A DNA stretch of 64,000 nt from Nitrospira sp. BO4. GTDB lineage: Bacteria > Nitrospirota > Nitrospiria > Nitrospirales > Nitrospiraceae. Shown here piece by piece: positions 55,626 to 64,000 of the stretch (its first letter is position 1; each line of letters starts with the position of its first letter). The notes beneath the pieces were generated by a model. It was given only the letters and a program-made list of their open reading frames with translations, made no database searches and was not told the DNA's origin. The DNA lies in NCBI GenBank assembly GCA_030144965.1, contig JAMPUU010000026.1:310001-374000 (forward strand), given 5' to 3'. The translations under genes were made by a program, and so were the position numbers.

Positions 55626-57425
55626 TTGCAAAGCCTTATACGCAATTTTTCAATTATCGCTCATATCGATCACGGCAAATCAACCCTCGCTGACCGGTTC
55701 CTAGAAGCTACTGGCGCAGTCACTGCTCGAGAGGCGAAAGACCAGATCCTCGATGCCATGGACCTCGAGCGGGAACGTGGCATTACGATCAAGGCCCACG
55801 CAGTGGCGATCCGGTACAAGGCCGAGGATGGGATGACGTATGCCTTGCATTTGATCGATACGCCGGGGCATGTCGACTTTACCTATGAAGTCTCCCGGAG
55901 CTTAGCGGCTTGCGAAGGTGCGCTGTTGCTGGTGGATGCCACTCAAGGTGTGCAGGCACAGACGATCGCCAATGTGAATTTGGCGATGGCCAACAACCTC
56001 GCCATTATTCCGGTCATCAACAAAATCGATTTGGCAAGCGCGGACGTCGAGGGGACGAAGCATTCCATCTCGGAGGTGTTGCAACTCGAAGCTGCCGATG
56101 CCCTTCCCATCAGTGCAAAGGAAGGGAAGGGTGTACCGGCCGTTTTGGAGGCGATCATTGCGCGCGTTCCTCCTCCCTCCGGTGATCCGCAGGCCCCCTT
56201 CAAAGCGCTCATCTTCGACTCCTGGTTCGACAATTACCAGGGTGTGATCGTCTTGATTAGACTCGTGGACGGGTCGATCCGGCCGGGAATGAAGATCAAG
56301 GTGATGTCGAATGACCGGACGTTTGAGGTGATGGAAGTCGGCCAGTTTACTCCCAAACGCACGAAAAAGTCCGAGCTGATGACGGGCGAGGTCGGATACT
56401 TGTGTGCCAACATGAGAGAAGTGGCCGATGTCAAAATCGGCGATACGTTGACGGATGCCGTTACTCCCACTGCCGCTCCGTTTCCCGGTTACAAAGAAGT
56501 CAAGCCGTTGGTGTTTTGCGGCCTCTACTCAACGGACACCGCAAAGTACGAGGATTTGCGGGATGCGCTCGTTAAACTGCGATTGAACGATTCCTCGTTC
56601 GTCTACGAGCCTGAAACCTCGCTGGCGCTCGGCTTCGGGTTTCGCTGCGGGTTCCTAGGCTTGCTGCACATGGAAATCATCCAGGAGCGATTGGAGCGGG
56701 AGTACGGCCTGACGCTCATTACCACGGCTCCTACCGTGGTCTATCATGTGACCACGACAAAGGGCGATAAGCTGGAGATTGACAATCCATCTGAATTGCC
56801 CCCTCCAAACAACATCACTACATTTGAAGAGCCGTTCATTCTGGCGACGGTGATCACGCCCGAACGGTATATGGGCGCAATTCTACAACTGTGCCAAGAG
56901 CGACGTGGCATTCAGCGGGACATCCACTTTCTCGATCCGACGCGGGTCGTAATCAGCTACGAGCTGCCGCTCAATGAAGTGATTCTCGACTTCTACGATA
57001 AGCTCAAGTCGCGCACGCAGGGCTATGCCTCGCTCGACTATGAACTGATCGGGTATCGCGAGTCCGAACTCGTCAAGCTCGATATCTTGTTGAATGGCGA
57101 GGCTGTCGATGCTCTGTCCTTCATCACGCACAAGGAGCGCTCGTATCAGCGAGGGCGTCAACTTGCGGAAAAGATGAAGGAGCTGATCCCGCGTCAGATG
57201 TTTGAAATCGCAATACAAGCGGCGATCGGCAACAAGATTGTTGCGCGCGAAACGATTGGGGCGATGAAAAAGAACGTGACAGCGAAGTGCTACGGCGGCG
57301 ACATCACGCGGAAACGGAAGTTGCTAGAAAAGCAGAAGGAAGGGAAGAAGCGTATGAAAGCGGTCGGCAGTGTCGAGGTTCCGCAGGAAGCCTTCTTGGC
57401 CATCTTGAGAGTCGGAGACGAATGA
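55626..57425 (+). CDS. lepA: Elongation factor 4
   Basis: A 599-residue translational GTPase with G1 [10 protein letters not shown]3 DTPGHVDF and G4 NKID, the EF-G-like domains II, III and V, and the LepA-specific C-terminal domain ([20 protein letters not shown]). It acts on ribosomes in biogenesis or back-translocation. It starts with TTG, as no ATG gives an open frame with a ribosome site (TAGGA lies just upstream). The lepB ATG overlaps its stop by 4 bp, so lepA, lepB and further genes form one transcription unit. Confidence 0.97.
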   Translation: MQSLIRNFSIIAHIDHGKSTLADRFLEATGAVTAREAKDQILDAMDLERERGITIKAHAVAIRYKAEDGMTYALHLIDTPGHVDFTYEVSRSLAACEGALLLVDATQGVQAQTIANVNLAMANNLAIIPVINKIDLASADVEGTKHSISEVLQLEAADALPISAKEGKGVPAVLEAIIARVPPPSGDPQAPFKALIFDSWFDNYQGVIVLIRLVDGSIRPGMKIKVMSNDRTFEVMEVGQFTPKRTKKSELMTGEVGYLCANMREVADVKIGDTLTDAVTPTAAPFPGYKEVKPLVFCGLYSTDTAKYEDLRDALVKLRLNDSSFVYEPETSLALGFGFRCGFLGLLHMEIIQERLEREYGLTLITTAPTVVYHVTTTKGDKLEIDNPSELPPPNNITTFEEPFILATVITPERYMGAILQLCQERRGIQRDIHFLDPTRVVISYELPLNEVILDFYDKLKSRTQGYASLDYELIGYRESELVKLDILLNGEAVDALSFITHKERSYQRGRQLAEKMKELIPRQMFEIAIQAAIGNKIVARETIGAMKKNVTAKCYGGDITRKRKLLEKQKEGKKRMKAVGSVEVPQEAFLAILRVGDE

Positions 57426-58192
57426 GCCTCGAGCAGAATCAGAGGAATGTCGAGAAGTTGCCCGGTTCTCCGCGCGCCGGAGAGCAGGCCTCGCTTTCCG
57501 GAACCAAGCTCGAGGAGAACGCGGGCCGAGCGGAGCGTAAGTCCATCGTCCGCGAGTATGCGGAAGCCATTGTGGTGGCCATGCTGCTGGCATTCGCGAT
57601 CCGCGTGTTCGTGGTACAGGCATTCAAGATTCCCTCGGGATCGATGATTCCGACCTTGCTGATCGGCGATCACATCTTAGTGAGCAAGCTCTCGTATGGG
57701 CTTCAGTGGCCGACGGACTGCAAACTGCAATGGAATTTTCCTCCGGTCAATTGTTATACCTCTCAGACGGTCATCACGTTCGGCAAGCCGCAACGCGGGG
57801 ATATCGTCGTATTCCGTTTCCCCGAAGACGAAGAAAAAGATTTCATCAAACGCATCGTGGGGCTGCCGGGCGATACCGTGCAGCTTCGGAACAAAGTCGT
57901 GCTCGTCAATGGCCAGCCGCTCGACGACAAGGCCTTTACACAACGAATCGACCCCGGCATCATCGACAGCACCATCAACCCCCGTGATAATTTTGGGCCG
58001 GTCTCGGTCCCCGAAGGATCCTATTTCGTGATGGGCGACAATCGCGACCAAAGTCTGGACAGTCGGTTCTGGGGATATGTGCGTGAAGAAAAGATTCGAG
58101 GGAAGGCGTTCCGTATCTATTGGTCCTGGAACGGTCAGGGAAATTGGACGGAGTGGGTCCGGTGGGAACGATTCGCCAAGGCCATTCAGTGA
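57422..58192 (+). CDS. lepB: Signal peptidase I
   Basis: A 256-residue S26 peptidase with one N-terminal membrane anchor ([20 protein letters not shown], about 49-68). The nucleophile is Ser74 in [10 protein letters not shown] and the general base Lys143 in [12 protein letters not shown]. The conserved box E reads [20 protein letters not shown]. It removes signal peptides on the periplasmic side. The 40-residue hydrophilic N-terminus is unusual but common in this phylum. It overlaps lepA by 4 bp (ATGA) and hldA by 4 bp (GTGA). Confidence 0.97.
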   Translation: MSLEQNQRNVEKLPGSPRAGEQASLSGTKLEENAGRAERKSIVREYAEAIVVAMLLAFAIRVFVVQAFKIPSGSMIPTLLIGDHILVSKLSYGLQWPTDCKLQWNFPPVNCYTSQTVITFGKPQRGDIVVFRFPEDEEKDFIKRIVGLPGDTVQLRNKVVLVNGQPLDDKAFTQRIDPGIIDSTINPRDNFGPVSVPEGSYFVMGDNRDQSLDSRFWGYVREEKIRGKAFRIYWSWNGQGNWTEWVRWERFAKAIQ

Positions 58193-59226
58193 AGAAGAGC
58201 AGCGGCACCTCTTTCCCAAGGGAAGAATCCAACGGGAAGGAAGGTTCGTCGCCCAAAGCGCTCCGACAGTATCTTCAACGATTTCCACAAGCATCGGTGC
58301 TCGTCGTCGGCGATCTCATCCTCGATCACTATGTGATGGGGCGGGTGAGCCGGATCTCTCCGGAAGCGCCGGTCCCGGTCGTCCATGTCGATTCAGAATC
58401 CCTCCGGCTGGGCGGGGCGGCCAACGTCTACAGCAATATTCTGGCTTTGGGTGGAAAGGCGCATCTCTGCGGCGTGATCGGGGCGGATGAAAGCGGGAAA
58501 TCATTGCTCAAAGAGCTCCGACACACACGGGGGGGACTTGGTGGCGTTGTGATCGATCGTGAACGTCCCACCACCAGGAAAAGTCGTGTGATTGCGCATA
58601 ACCAGCAGATCGTGCGGTATGACATTGAGGGTCGAACCGAGTTGAAAGCGACCCTTCGCCGAAAGATAATCCGGCATGTGGAATCGAAACTTCGAGAGTT
58701 GTCCTGTATCGTCGTGTCCGACTATGCCAAAGGAGTCATCTCCTCGGCCTTGATGTCCGATCTCACCCGTCTCGCGTCATTGCGCAGAGTTCCCGTCATC
58801 GTTGATCCGAAGGTCGAGCATTTTAACTACTATAAAGGAGTCACCGTCATTACTCCCAACCACCTCGAGGCGACTCAGGCGTCGGGAATGCACGGGGATG
58901 ACAATCAAACGATCAACGAAGCGGGAGCGATGATTCGGCAGCGTCTCGGCTGTCAGTCGGTCCTGATTACGCGCGGCGAAAAAGGCATGAGTTTGTACGA
59001 AGGGGACGGGGCATCGTGGCATTTGCCCACCAAAGCCAGGCAGGTCTATGACGTCACCGGAGCGGGAGATACGGTCATCGGAACCCTGGCGATGGCGCTT
59101 TCGGCCGGAGCAAGCATCAAGACCGGAGCGATCATGGCGAACTACGCGGCCGGAATCGTCGTAGGAATGGTCGGGACCGCGACCATCTCACCAAAACAGT
59201 TGTCTGAGGCGTTTGGGGATGAATAG
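58189..59226 (+). CDS. rfaE1: D-glycero-beta-D-manno-heptose-7-phosphate kinase (RfaE domain I)
   Basis: A 345-residue PfkB-family kinase with LVVGDLILDHYVMGRVSRIS, RLGGAANVYSNILALGGKAH and the catalytic DVTGAGDTVIGTLAMAL. This matches the kinase half of HldE. The C-terminal nucleotidyltransferase half is absent, so the activity is the phosphorylation of heptose 7-phosphate and a separate RfaE2 must exist elsewhere. A GTG start overlaps the lepB stop by 4 bp; upstream in-frame starts lie inside lepB. It supplies the ADP-heptose pathway of the LPS core. Confidence 0.92.
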   Translation: MKKSSGTSFPREESNGKEGSSPKALRQYLQRFPQASVLVVGDLILDHYVMGRVSRISPEAPVPVVHVDSESLRLGGAANVYSNILALGGKAHLCGVIGADESGKSLLKELRHTRGGLGGVVIDRERPTTRKSRVIAHNQQIVRYDIEGRTELKATLRRKIIRHVESKLRELSCIVVSDYAKGVISSALMSDLTRLASLRRVPVIVDPKVEHFNYYKGVTVITPNHLEATQASGMHGDDNQTINEAGAMIRQRLGCQSVLITRGEKGMSLYEGDGASWHLPTKARQVYDVTGAGDTVIGTLAMALSAGASIKTGAIMANYAAGIVVGMVGTATISPKQLSEAFGDE

Positions 59227-60025
59227 AGCGTCACGGTCGGTCACGGTGGTGATTCCAGCTCGGTACGGCTCGTCCCGGTTTCCAGGCAAGCCGCTCGTCG
59301 AGTTGAACGGCAAGCCGATGATTCAGCATGTCTATGAACGGGCGGTCACGTGCCGCGCTGTTTCGGATGTGTTGGTCGCAACCGACGACGAGCGTATCAA
59401 GCAAGCCGTTGAACGGTTTGGAGGGCGTGCGATCCTTGTCACCAGTGAATGTCGGACGGGGACGGACCGAGTTGCGGCCGTCGCGCGCATATTTGCCGGG
59501 GACTACTTCTTGAACTTACAGGGTGACGAGATCCCGTTGAACTCAGAACTGTTGACGGATTTGATCGAGCCGTTTATCGACAGCGGTGCCGGCGTGGGTA
59601 CGTTAAAACGAGTGATGGACCCGACAGAGGATCTTCTCAACCCCGGTGTGGTCAAAGTGGTGACAGATGCCCGAGGGAATGCCCTGTATTTTTCGCGGGC
59701 TCCGATCCCGTTCGTTCGTGATGAAGCGGAGAGGCGGGTCATCGGAGGACTTCATTATATCCATCTGGGACTGTACATCTATGCGAAGGAAACATTGCTC
59801 CGACTGGCCGCCTTGCCGACGAGTCGTTTGGAGGACGCCGAAAAGCTTGAGCAACTTCGCGCGCTGGATTATGGCATTCCTATCCGGGTGTGGGAAACCC
59901 AACACGCATCACTGCGGGTGGATCGGCGGGAGGATGTGCCTGACGTTGCGGACCGGCTCCAGCAATTCGATGCGCTCAAGCGTGAGTTGAAGAGCCAAGG
60001 GGTGGTATCCCAGCGGCCGGGCTGA
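59219..60025 (+). CDS. kdsB: 3-deoxy-manno-octulosonate cytidylyltransferase
   Basis: A 268-residue CMP-Kdo synthetase ([53 protein letters not shown] segment [10 protein letters not shown]). It activates Kdo with CTP for lipid A glycosylation. The ATG at 59219 overlaps the rfaE1 stop by 8 bp; an in-frame TTG at 59213 is weaker. The next gene is CTP synthase, which makes its co-substrate. Confidence 0.97.
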   Translation: MNRASRSVTVVIPARYGSSRFPGKPLVELNGKPMIQHVYERAVTCRAVSDVLVATDDERIKQAVERFGGRAILVTSECRTGTDRVAAVARIFAGDYFLNLQGDEIPLNSELLTDLIEPFIDSGAGVGTLKRVMDPTEDLLNPGVVKVVTDARGNALYFSRAPIPFVRDEAERRVIGGLHYIHLGLYIYAKETLLRLAALPTSRLEDAEKLEQLRALDYGIPIRVWETQHASLRVDRREDVPDVADRLQQFDALKRELKSQGVVSQRPG

Positions 60026-60059
60026 CACAGAGCGGTTCGAGGACCAAGAGAGGTCAACC

Positions 60060-61661
60060 ATGAACAAGTTTATTTTCGTGACCGGAGGAGTGGTCTCATC
60101 ACTTGGGAAGGGCCTGGCTTCCGCGTCCATCGGGAATCTTCTCGAAAGTCGAGGTTTGAAGATCACGTTTCTCAAGTTGGACCCGTACATCAATGTCGAT
60201 CCGGGGACGATGAACCCCTATCAACACGGGGAAGTCTTTGTCACCGACGACGGAGCCGAGACCGATCTCGACCTCGGACATTACGAACGGTTCACGACTC
60301 TGTCGCTGACCAAGGAAAGCAATTACACAACCGGCAGGATTTATCACTCGGTCATCACCAAAGAGCGCCGCGGAGACTATCTCGGCGGAACCGTACAAGT
60401 CGTGCCGCATGTGACGGATGAGATCAAGCAGGCGATCATGCGCATTTCCAAAGGCATCGATGTTACGATCGTCGAGATCGGCGGCACGGTGGGCGACATC
60501 GAGAGCTTGCCGTTTCTCGAGGCCATCAGGCAGATGCCGTATGATGTCGGGCGCGATAACGTCTTGTACGTCCACCTGACCTTGGTGCCCTACATCGGCA
60601 CGGCCGGTGAACTGAAGACTAAGCCGACGCAGCATTCCGTCAACAAGCTCCGTGAAATCGGTATTCAGCCCAACATTCTCTTATGCCGGACCGACCGGTA
60701 CATTCCCCCGGAACTCAAGGGCAAGATCGCCATGTTTTGTAACGTGGACAAGGATGCCGTCATCACCGCCAAAGACGTCGATACGATCTATGAAGTGCCG
60801 ATCGTCTTCCGAAAAGAGGGATTGGATGAACTGATCGTCCGTCAACTCCACTTGGAGACCGGCCAACCGAATCTTCGCGAGTGGGATGCGATGGTGCAGA
60901 AGATCAAGCGCCCGAAGCACGAGATTTCCATCGCACTGGTGGGAAAGTATGTAGGGCTGAAAGAGTGCTACAAAAGCCTGGGAGAAGCGCTGGTTCACGG
61001 CGGCATCGACCATGAAACCAAGGTCAATATCAATTGGATCGAGTCGGAGGATGTCGAACGGCTGGGTACGGAGCGTATCTTGCGGGAGGCGGACGGTATC
61101 CTGATTCCCGGGGGGTTCGGAACGAGAGGGATCGAGGGGAAAGTGACAACCATCAAGTATGCGCGGGAACGTCAGGTGCCGTTCCTGGGTCTGTGTCTGG
61201 GCATGCAGTGTGCCGTCATCGAATTCGCCCGCAATGTAGCCGGACTGGCCGGCGCCAACAGCGCCGAGTTTGACGAACAGTCGCCACACCCGGTGATTCA
61301 TTTGATGCCCGATCAGCATGCCGTCAGCAACAAGGGCGGAACGATGCGACTGGGATCGTATGTCTGCAAGCTCGGCGAGGGGACGCTGGCCCAGAAAATG
61401 TACGGTGTGAGCGAGGTCCGTGAACGCCACCGCCATCGCTATGAATTCAACAACGCCTATCGCGAACAGCTGACCGCAAAGGGGCTGGTCTTGAGCGGAG
61501 TGTCTCCTGACGGCCGGCTGGTTGAAATCATCGAGTTGAAGGATCATCCCTGGTTTTTGGGTACTCAATTTCATCCTGAATACAGTTCCCGTCCGCACCG
61601 CCCGCATCCCCTATTTAGTGGCTTTGTGGGGGCGGCGGTGCGCAAGAAACTCGGGCATTGA
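60060..61661 (+). CDS. pyrG: CTP synthase
   Basis: A 533-residue protein with an N-terminal synthetase domain ([21 protein letters not shown]-loop, [20 protein letters not shown]) and a C-terminal glutaminase domain (catalytic Cys379 in LCLGMQC, and [10 protein letters not shown]). It aminates UTP to CTP. It sits within the Kdo gene run, matching KdsB's need for CTP. AAGAGAGG precedes the ATG. Confidence 0.98.
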   Translation: MNKFIFVTGGVVSSLGKGLASASIGNLLESRGLKITFLKLDPYINVDPGTMNPYQHGEVFVTDDGAETDLDLGHYERFTTLSLTKESNYTTGRIYHSVITKERRGDYLGGTVQVVPHVTDEIKQAIMRISKGIDVTIVEIGGTVGDIESLPFLEAIRQMPYDVGRDNVLYVHLTLVPYIGTAGELKTKPTQHSVNKLREIGIQPNILLCRTDRYIPPELKGKIAMFCNVDKDAVITAKDVDTIYEVPIVFRKEGLDELIVRQLHLETGQPNLREWDAMVQKIKRPKHEISIALVGKYVGLKECYKSLGEALVHGGIDHETKVNINWIESEDVERLGTERILREADGILIPGGFGTRGIEGKVTTIKYARERQVPFLGLCLGMQCAVIEFARNVAGLAGANSAEFDEQSPHPVIHLMPDQHAVSNKGGTMRLGSYVCKLGEGTLAQKMYGVSEVRERHRHRYEFNNAYREQLTAKGLVLSGVSPDGRLVEIIELKDHPWFLGTQFHPEYSSRPHRPHPLFSGFVGAAVRKKLGH

Positions 61662-61670
61662 TTGTAGGCC

Positions 61671-62498
61671 ATGACACACCTCGTTGATATCGGTCCGTTC
61701 AAAGTCGGTCAAGGGCAGCAGCCGTTTCTCATTGCCGGCCCCTGCGTGATCGAGAATGAGCAGCTGGTCATGGACACGGCGGGCCGTGTTGCAGAGATCA
61801 CCAAGTCGCTGGGAATTCCATACATCTTCAAGTCGTCATTCGATAAGGCCAACCGGACATCCATCACGTCGTTTCGCGGGCCCGGCATCGAAAAGGGCCT
61901 GGCGATACTCAAGAAAGTGAAGGACCAATTCACGCTTCCGGTTCTGACCGACGTCCACACGGAAGAACAGGCGACGGAAGCCGGGAAGGTTGTGGATGTG
62001 CTGCAAATTCCGGCCTTTCTCTGTCGGCAGACGGATTTGCTGATCGCCGCCGCCAAGACCGGAGCGGTCGTGAACGTGAAAAAGGGCCAGTTTCTCTCGC
62101 CAACCGAGATGGGCAATGCCGTCAAGAAAATAGAGGAGTGCGGCAACCGGCGGATCGTGCTGACGGAACGCGGCTCATCGTTCGGCTACAACAATCTCGT
62201 CGTGGATATGCGGTCCTTCCCTATCCTGAGGAGCTTCGGGTATCCTGTGGTCTTCGATGCGACTCACAGTGTGCAGCTGCCGGGCGGAGGAGGGACGAAG
62301 TCCAGCGGCCAGCGTGATTTTGTCGAGCCATTGGCCTGTGCGGCGGCCGGAGCGGGTGTGGACGGATTCTTCATGGAAGTCCATCCAGATCCGGATGCAG
62401 CTCTGTCGGACGGGCCGAATATGGTACCGTTGCATCAATTGAAGTCCTTGTTGGAGCGGGTCCTGCGTATATGCGACGCGGCAAAGCCAAAAACGTGA
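61671..62498 (+). CDS. kdsA: Kdo-8-phosphate synthase
   Basis: A 275-residue aldolase ([60 protein letters not shown]). It condenses arabinose 5-phosphate with PEP. The Asn at the NANRTS-type site is replaced by KANRTS in its usual form, so the metal dependence is not obvious by eye. The arabinose 5-phosphate isomerase gene overlaps its 3' end by 28 bp. Confidence 0.97.
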   Translation: MTHLVDIGPFKVGQGQQPFLIAGPCVIENEQLVMDTAGRVAEITKSLGIPYIFKSSFDKANRTSITSFRGPGIEKGLAILKKVKDQFTLPVLTDVHTEEQATEAGKVVDVLQIPAFLCRQTDLLIAAAKTGAVVNVKKGQFLSPTEMGNAVKKIEECGNRRIVLTERGSSFGYNNLVVDMRSFPILRSFGYPVVFDATHSVQLPGGGGTKSSGQRDFVEPLACAAAGAGVDGFFMEVHPDPDAALSDGPNMVPLHQLKSLLERVLRICDAAKPKT

Positions 62499-63496
62499 AA
62501 TCAGCCAATCGAATATCGAAGACCGAGAAGATGCTCGGCAGTCTTGCTGACGGCCGGCGCGTGCTGGAAATCGAAGCTCGGGCCGTCCAGTCGCTGATTG
62601 ATCGGCTGGACGCCAAGTTTGCCAAAGCGGTGGATGTGCTCGTTCAGTGCAAGGGGAAGGTTGTGGTGTCTGGTATGGGGAAGTCGGGCCTCATCGGACA
62701 GAAAATTGCCGCGACGCTCGCCAGCACCGGCACTTCGTCGTTCTTTCTGCATCCCGCCGAAGGGGTGCACGGCGATCTCGGCATGTTGGCCAGACGGGAT
62801 GCGCTGGTCGCGATTTCCAACAGCGGCGAGACGCAAGAATTGCTTCAATTGCTTCCCTATGTGAAACGTCTGGGCATTCCGGTGATCGCGCTCACCGGCC
62901 GGATGAATTCGACGTTGGCGAAAAATGCCGATGTTGCGCTCGATGTCTCGGTGCAAGAAGAGGCATGTCCCATGGGATTGGCCCCGACTGCTAGCACGAC
63001 GGCCACGCTGGCCTTGGGCGACGCGTTGGCGATTGCGCTGCTGCAGAAACGCGAATTCAAGGAAGAAGACTTTGCGCGGTTCCATCCCGGCGGCACATTG
63101 GGACGGCGGTTGTTGGTGAAGGTGAAAGACCTCATGCATACCGAATCGGAGGTTCCGATGGTTCAAGCCTCGGTCGGTGGCATGGCGGCCATGCTGGAAA
63201 TGACGGCGAAAAAGCTCGGCATGACGACAGTGGTTGATCAGGAGGGAGCGCTGGTCGGCGTGATTACGGATGGCGACCTGCGGCGGTTCATCCAACGTGG
63301 GACCGATTTGGTGAACACGACGGCGAGAGAGTTGGCCACGCAGGACCCCAAAGCCATCGGACCCGATGAACTGGCGGCCAAAGCCGTCGAGATGATGGAA
63401 CGCTTTTCGATTACGACGCTGGTGGTGACGGAAGATGGTCGAACTATCCGTGGTGTGATTCATTTGCATGATTTACTGAAGAACGGGATAGTATAA
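62471..63496 (+). CDS. kdsD: Arabinose-5-phosphate isomerase (KpsF/GutQ type)
   Basis: A 341-residue protein with an N-terminal SIS domain ([40 protein letters not shown]) and two C-terminal CBS domains ([34 protein letters not shown]). It turns ribulose 5-phosphate into arabinose 5-phosphate for KdsA. Starts at ATG 62471 or 62531. The N-terminal extension before the SIS domain is about 30 residues. kdsC (Kdo-8-P phosphatase) is not in the window; pgsA comes next instead. Confidence 0.95.
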   Translation: MRRGKAKNVKSANRISKTEKMLGSLADGRRVLEIEARAVQSLIDRLDAKFAKAVDVLVQCKGKVVVSGMGKSGLIGQKIAATLASTGTSSFFLHPAEGVHGDLGMLARRDALVAISNSGETQELLQLLPYVKRLGIPVIALTGRMNSTLAKNADVALDVSVQEEACPMGLAPTASTTATLALGDALAIALLQKREFKEEDFARFHPGGTLGRRLLVKVKDLMHTESEVPMVQASVGGMAAMLEMTAKKLGMTTVVDQEGALVGVITDGDLRRFIQRGTDLVNTTARELATQDPKAIGPDELAAKAVEMMERFSITTLVVTEDGRTIRGVIHLHDLLKNGIV

Positions 63497-63499
63497 GCT

Positions 63500-64000
63500 A
63501 TGAACCGTGTTCTGGAAGTGTGGCGAGACATCGGGGCGGAGTCGCTCAATCTGCCCAATCTGCTGACCCTCGTCCGCATTCTCTTGATCCCGGCCTTCAT
63601 CATTTTCTTCGTCAATCCTACGCCCGATCAGTCGCTGGCGGCGGCCATTATCTTTACCGTTGCGGCGGTGACCGATTGGCTGGATGGTTTTATCGCCAGA
63701 CGAACCGGCCAGGTCACGAAGCTCGGCAAGCTGCTCGATCCCATCGCTGACAAGCTCCTGGTGTTGTCGGCCCTGATCCTCCTCATGAACGTGGACCGGG
63801 TCAGCGCGTTGGTGGTGTTGTTGATCATCGCGCGGGAAGTCGCGGTCACGGGAATCCGCGCCATTGCGGCCGGAGAAGGGATGATCATCGCCGCGGAGAC
63901 GACCGGTAAATACAAGATGGCCCTGCAAGTGGTGGCGATCATCCTGCTGATCCTGGAAGGAACAGGGTTGGCTGAACTCGGTAATATGCATTTGGCCGGC
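63500..64000 (+). CDS. pgsA: CDP-diacylglycerol-glycerol-3-phosphate phosphatidyltransferase (3' truncated)
   Basis: The first 167 codons of a CDP-alcohol phosphatidyltransferase. NLPNLLTLVRILLIPAFIIF is the typical first membrane helix of PgsA. The family signature DG-x2-AR-x8-G-x3-D-x3-D is seen in TDWLDGFIARRTGQVTKLGK followed by LLDPIADK. It makes phosphatidylglycerophosphate, the precursor of phosphatidylglycerol and cardiolipin, in the inner membrane. The ATG is 3 bp after the kdsD stop, and the frame is open to the window end. Confidence 0.92.
   Translation, partial: MNRVLEVWRDIGAESLNLPNLLTLVRILLIPAFIIFFVNPTPDQSLAAAIIFTVAAVTDWLDGFIARRTGQVTKLGKLLDPIADKLLVLSALILLMNVDRVSALVVLLIIAREVAVTGIRAIAAGEGMIIAAETTGKYKMALQVVAIILLILEGTGLAELGNMHLAG

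Noticed and set aside
60681..61607. 308-codon minus-strand frame inside pyrG
   Set aside because: Antisense shadow of an unmistakable CTP synthase; a long open antisense frame is common in GC-rich genes.

Overview
This window reads as a chromosomal segment of a diderm bacterium of the Nitrospira type (phylum Nitrospirota). That is an inference from gene content: a coproheme-decarboxylase-like member of the chlorite dismutase family, large HAMP-array hybrid kinases, many small secreted proteins, complete early Kdo (LPS core) genes and a moderately GC-rich sequence. No rRNA, tRNA, CRISPR array, transposase, integrase or phage gene was seen.

Layout. Positions 1-8910 hold four signalling genes in a row: a 5'-truncated hybrid histidine kinase with eight visible tandem HAMP-type units and three receivers, a REC-PAS-PAS kinase, an Rcp1-like single-domain receiver, and a REC / NarL-type kinase / REC protein. 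Together they carry seven receiver domains and no DNA-binding output domain. Positions 8911-11532 are accessory: small secreted proteins, a CBS-pair protein and a Gly/Ser-rich frameshifted remnant. Positions 11757-25638 mix an FTR1 iron permease fused to cytochrome c, an SDR, a duplicated beta-barrel-like protein, lipoproteins, genes of unknown function, a ChdC/HemQ-like protein, cinA-thpR and two ankyrin-repeat proteins.

Positions 25873-34154 are housekeeping: recA-recX-alaS-ruvX-mltG-deoC, then deoB and a RidA protein. Positions 34249-40287 hold an IPT/TIG surface protein translationally coupled to a YCF48-like propeller, an unknown secreted protein and a divergent CorA-like membrane protein, followed by a lipoprotein esterase on the opposite strand.

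Positions 41300-52804 form a pyrimidine operon: pyrR-pyrB-pyrC-DUF4149-carA-sppA-M48 protease-carB-greA-SAM hydrolase. Its leader contains a sigma70 promoter, a PyrR-binding hairpin, a long antiterminator and an intrinsic terminator that are mutually exclusive. This is the best-supported regulatory element of the window. lhgO and bioA follow on the minus strand. From a consensus promoter at 55569 runs lepA-lepB-hldA(rfaE1)-kdsB-pyrG-kdsA-kdsD-pgsA, joining protein export, LPS Kdo/heptose supply, CTP synthesis (CTP is the co-substrate of KdsB) and phospholipid synthesis. The window ends inside pgsA.

Starts were revised where an overlap, Shine-Dalgarno or promoter favoured a different codon; those choices are stated per gene. 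Residue positions are hand counts and are approximate unless tied to a motif.
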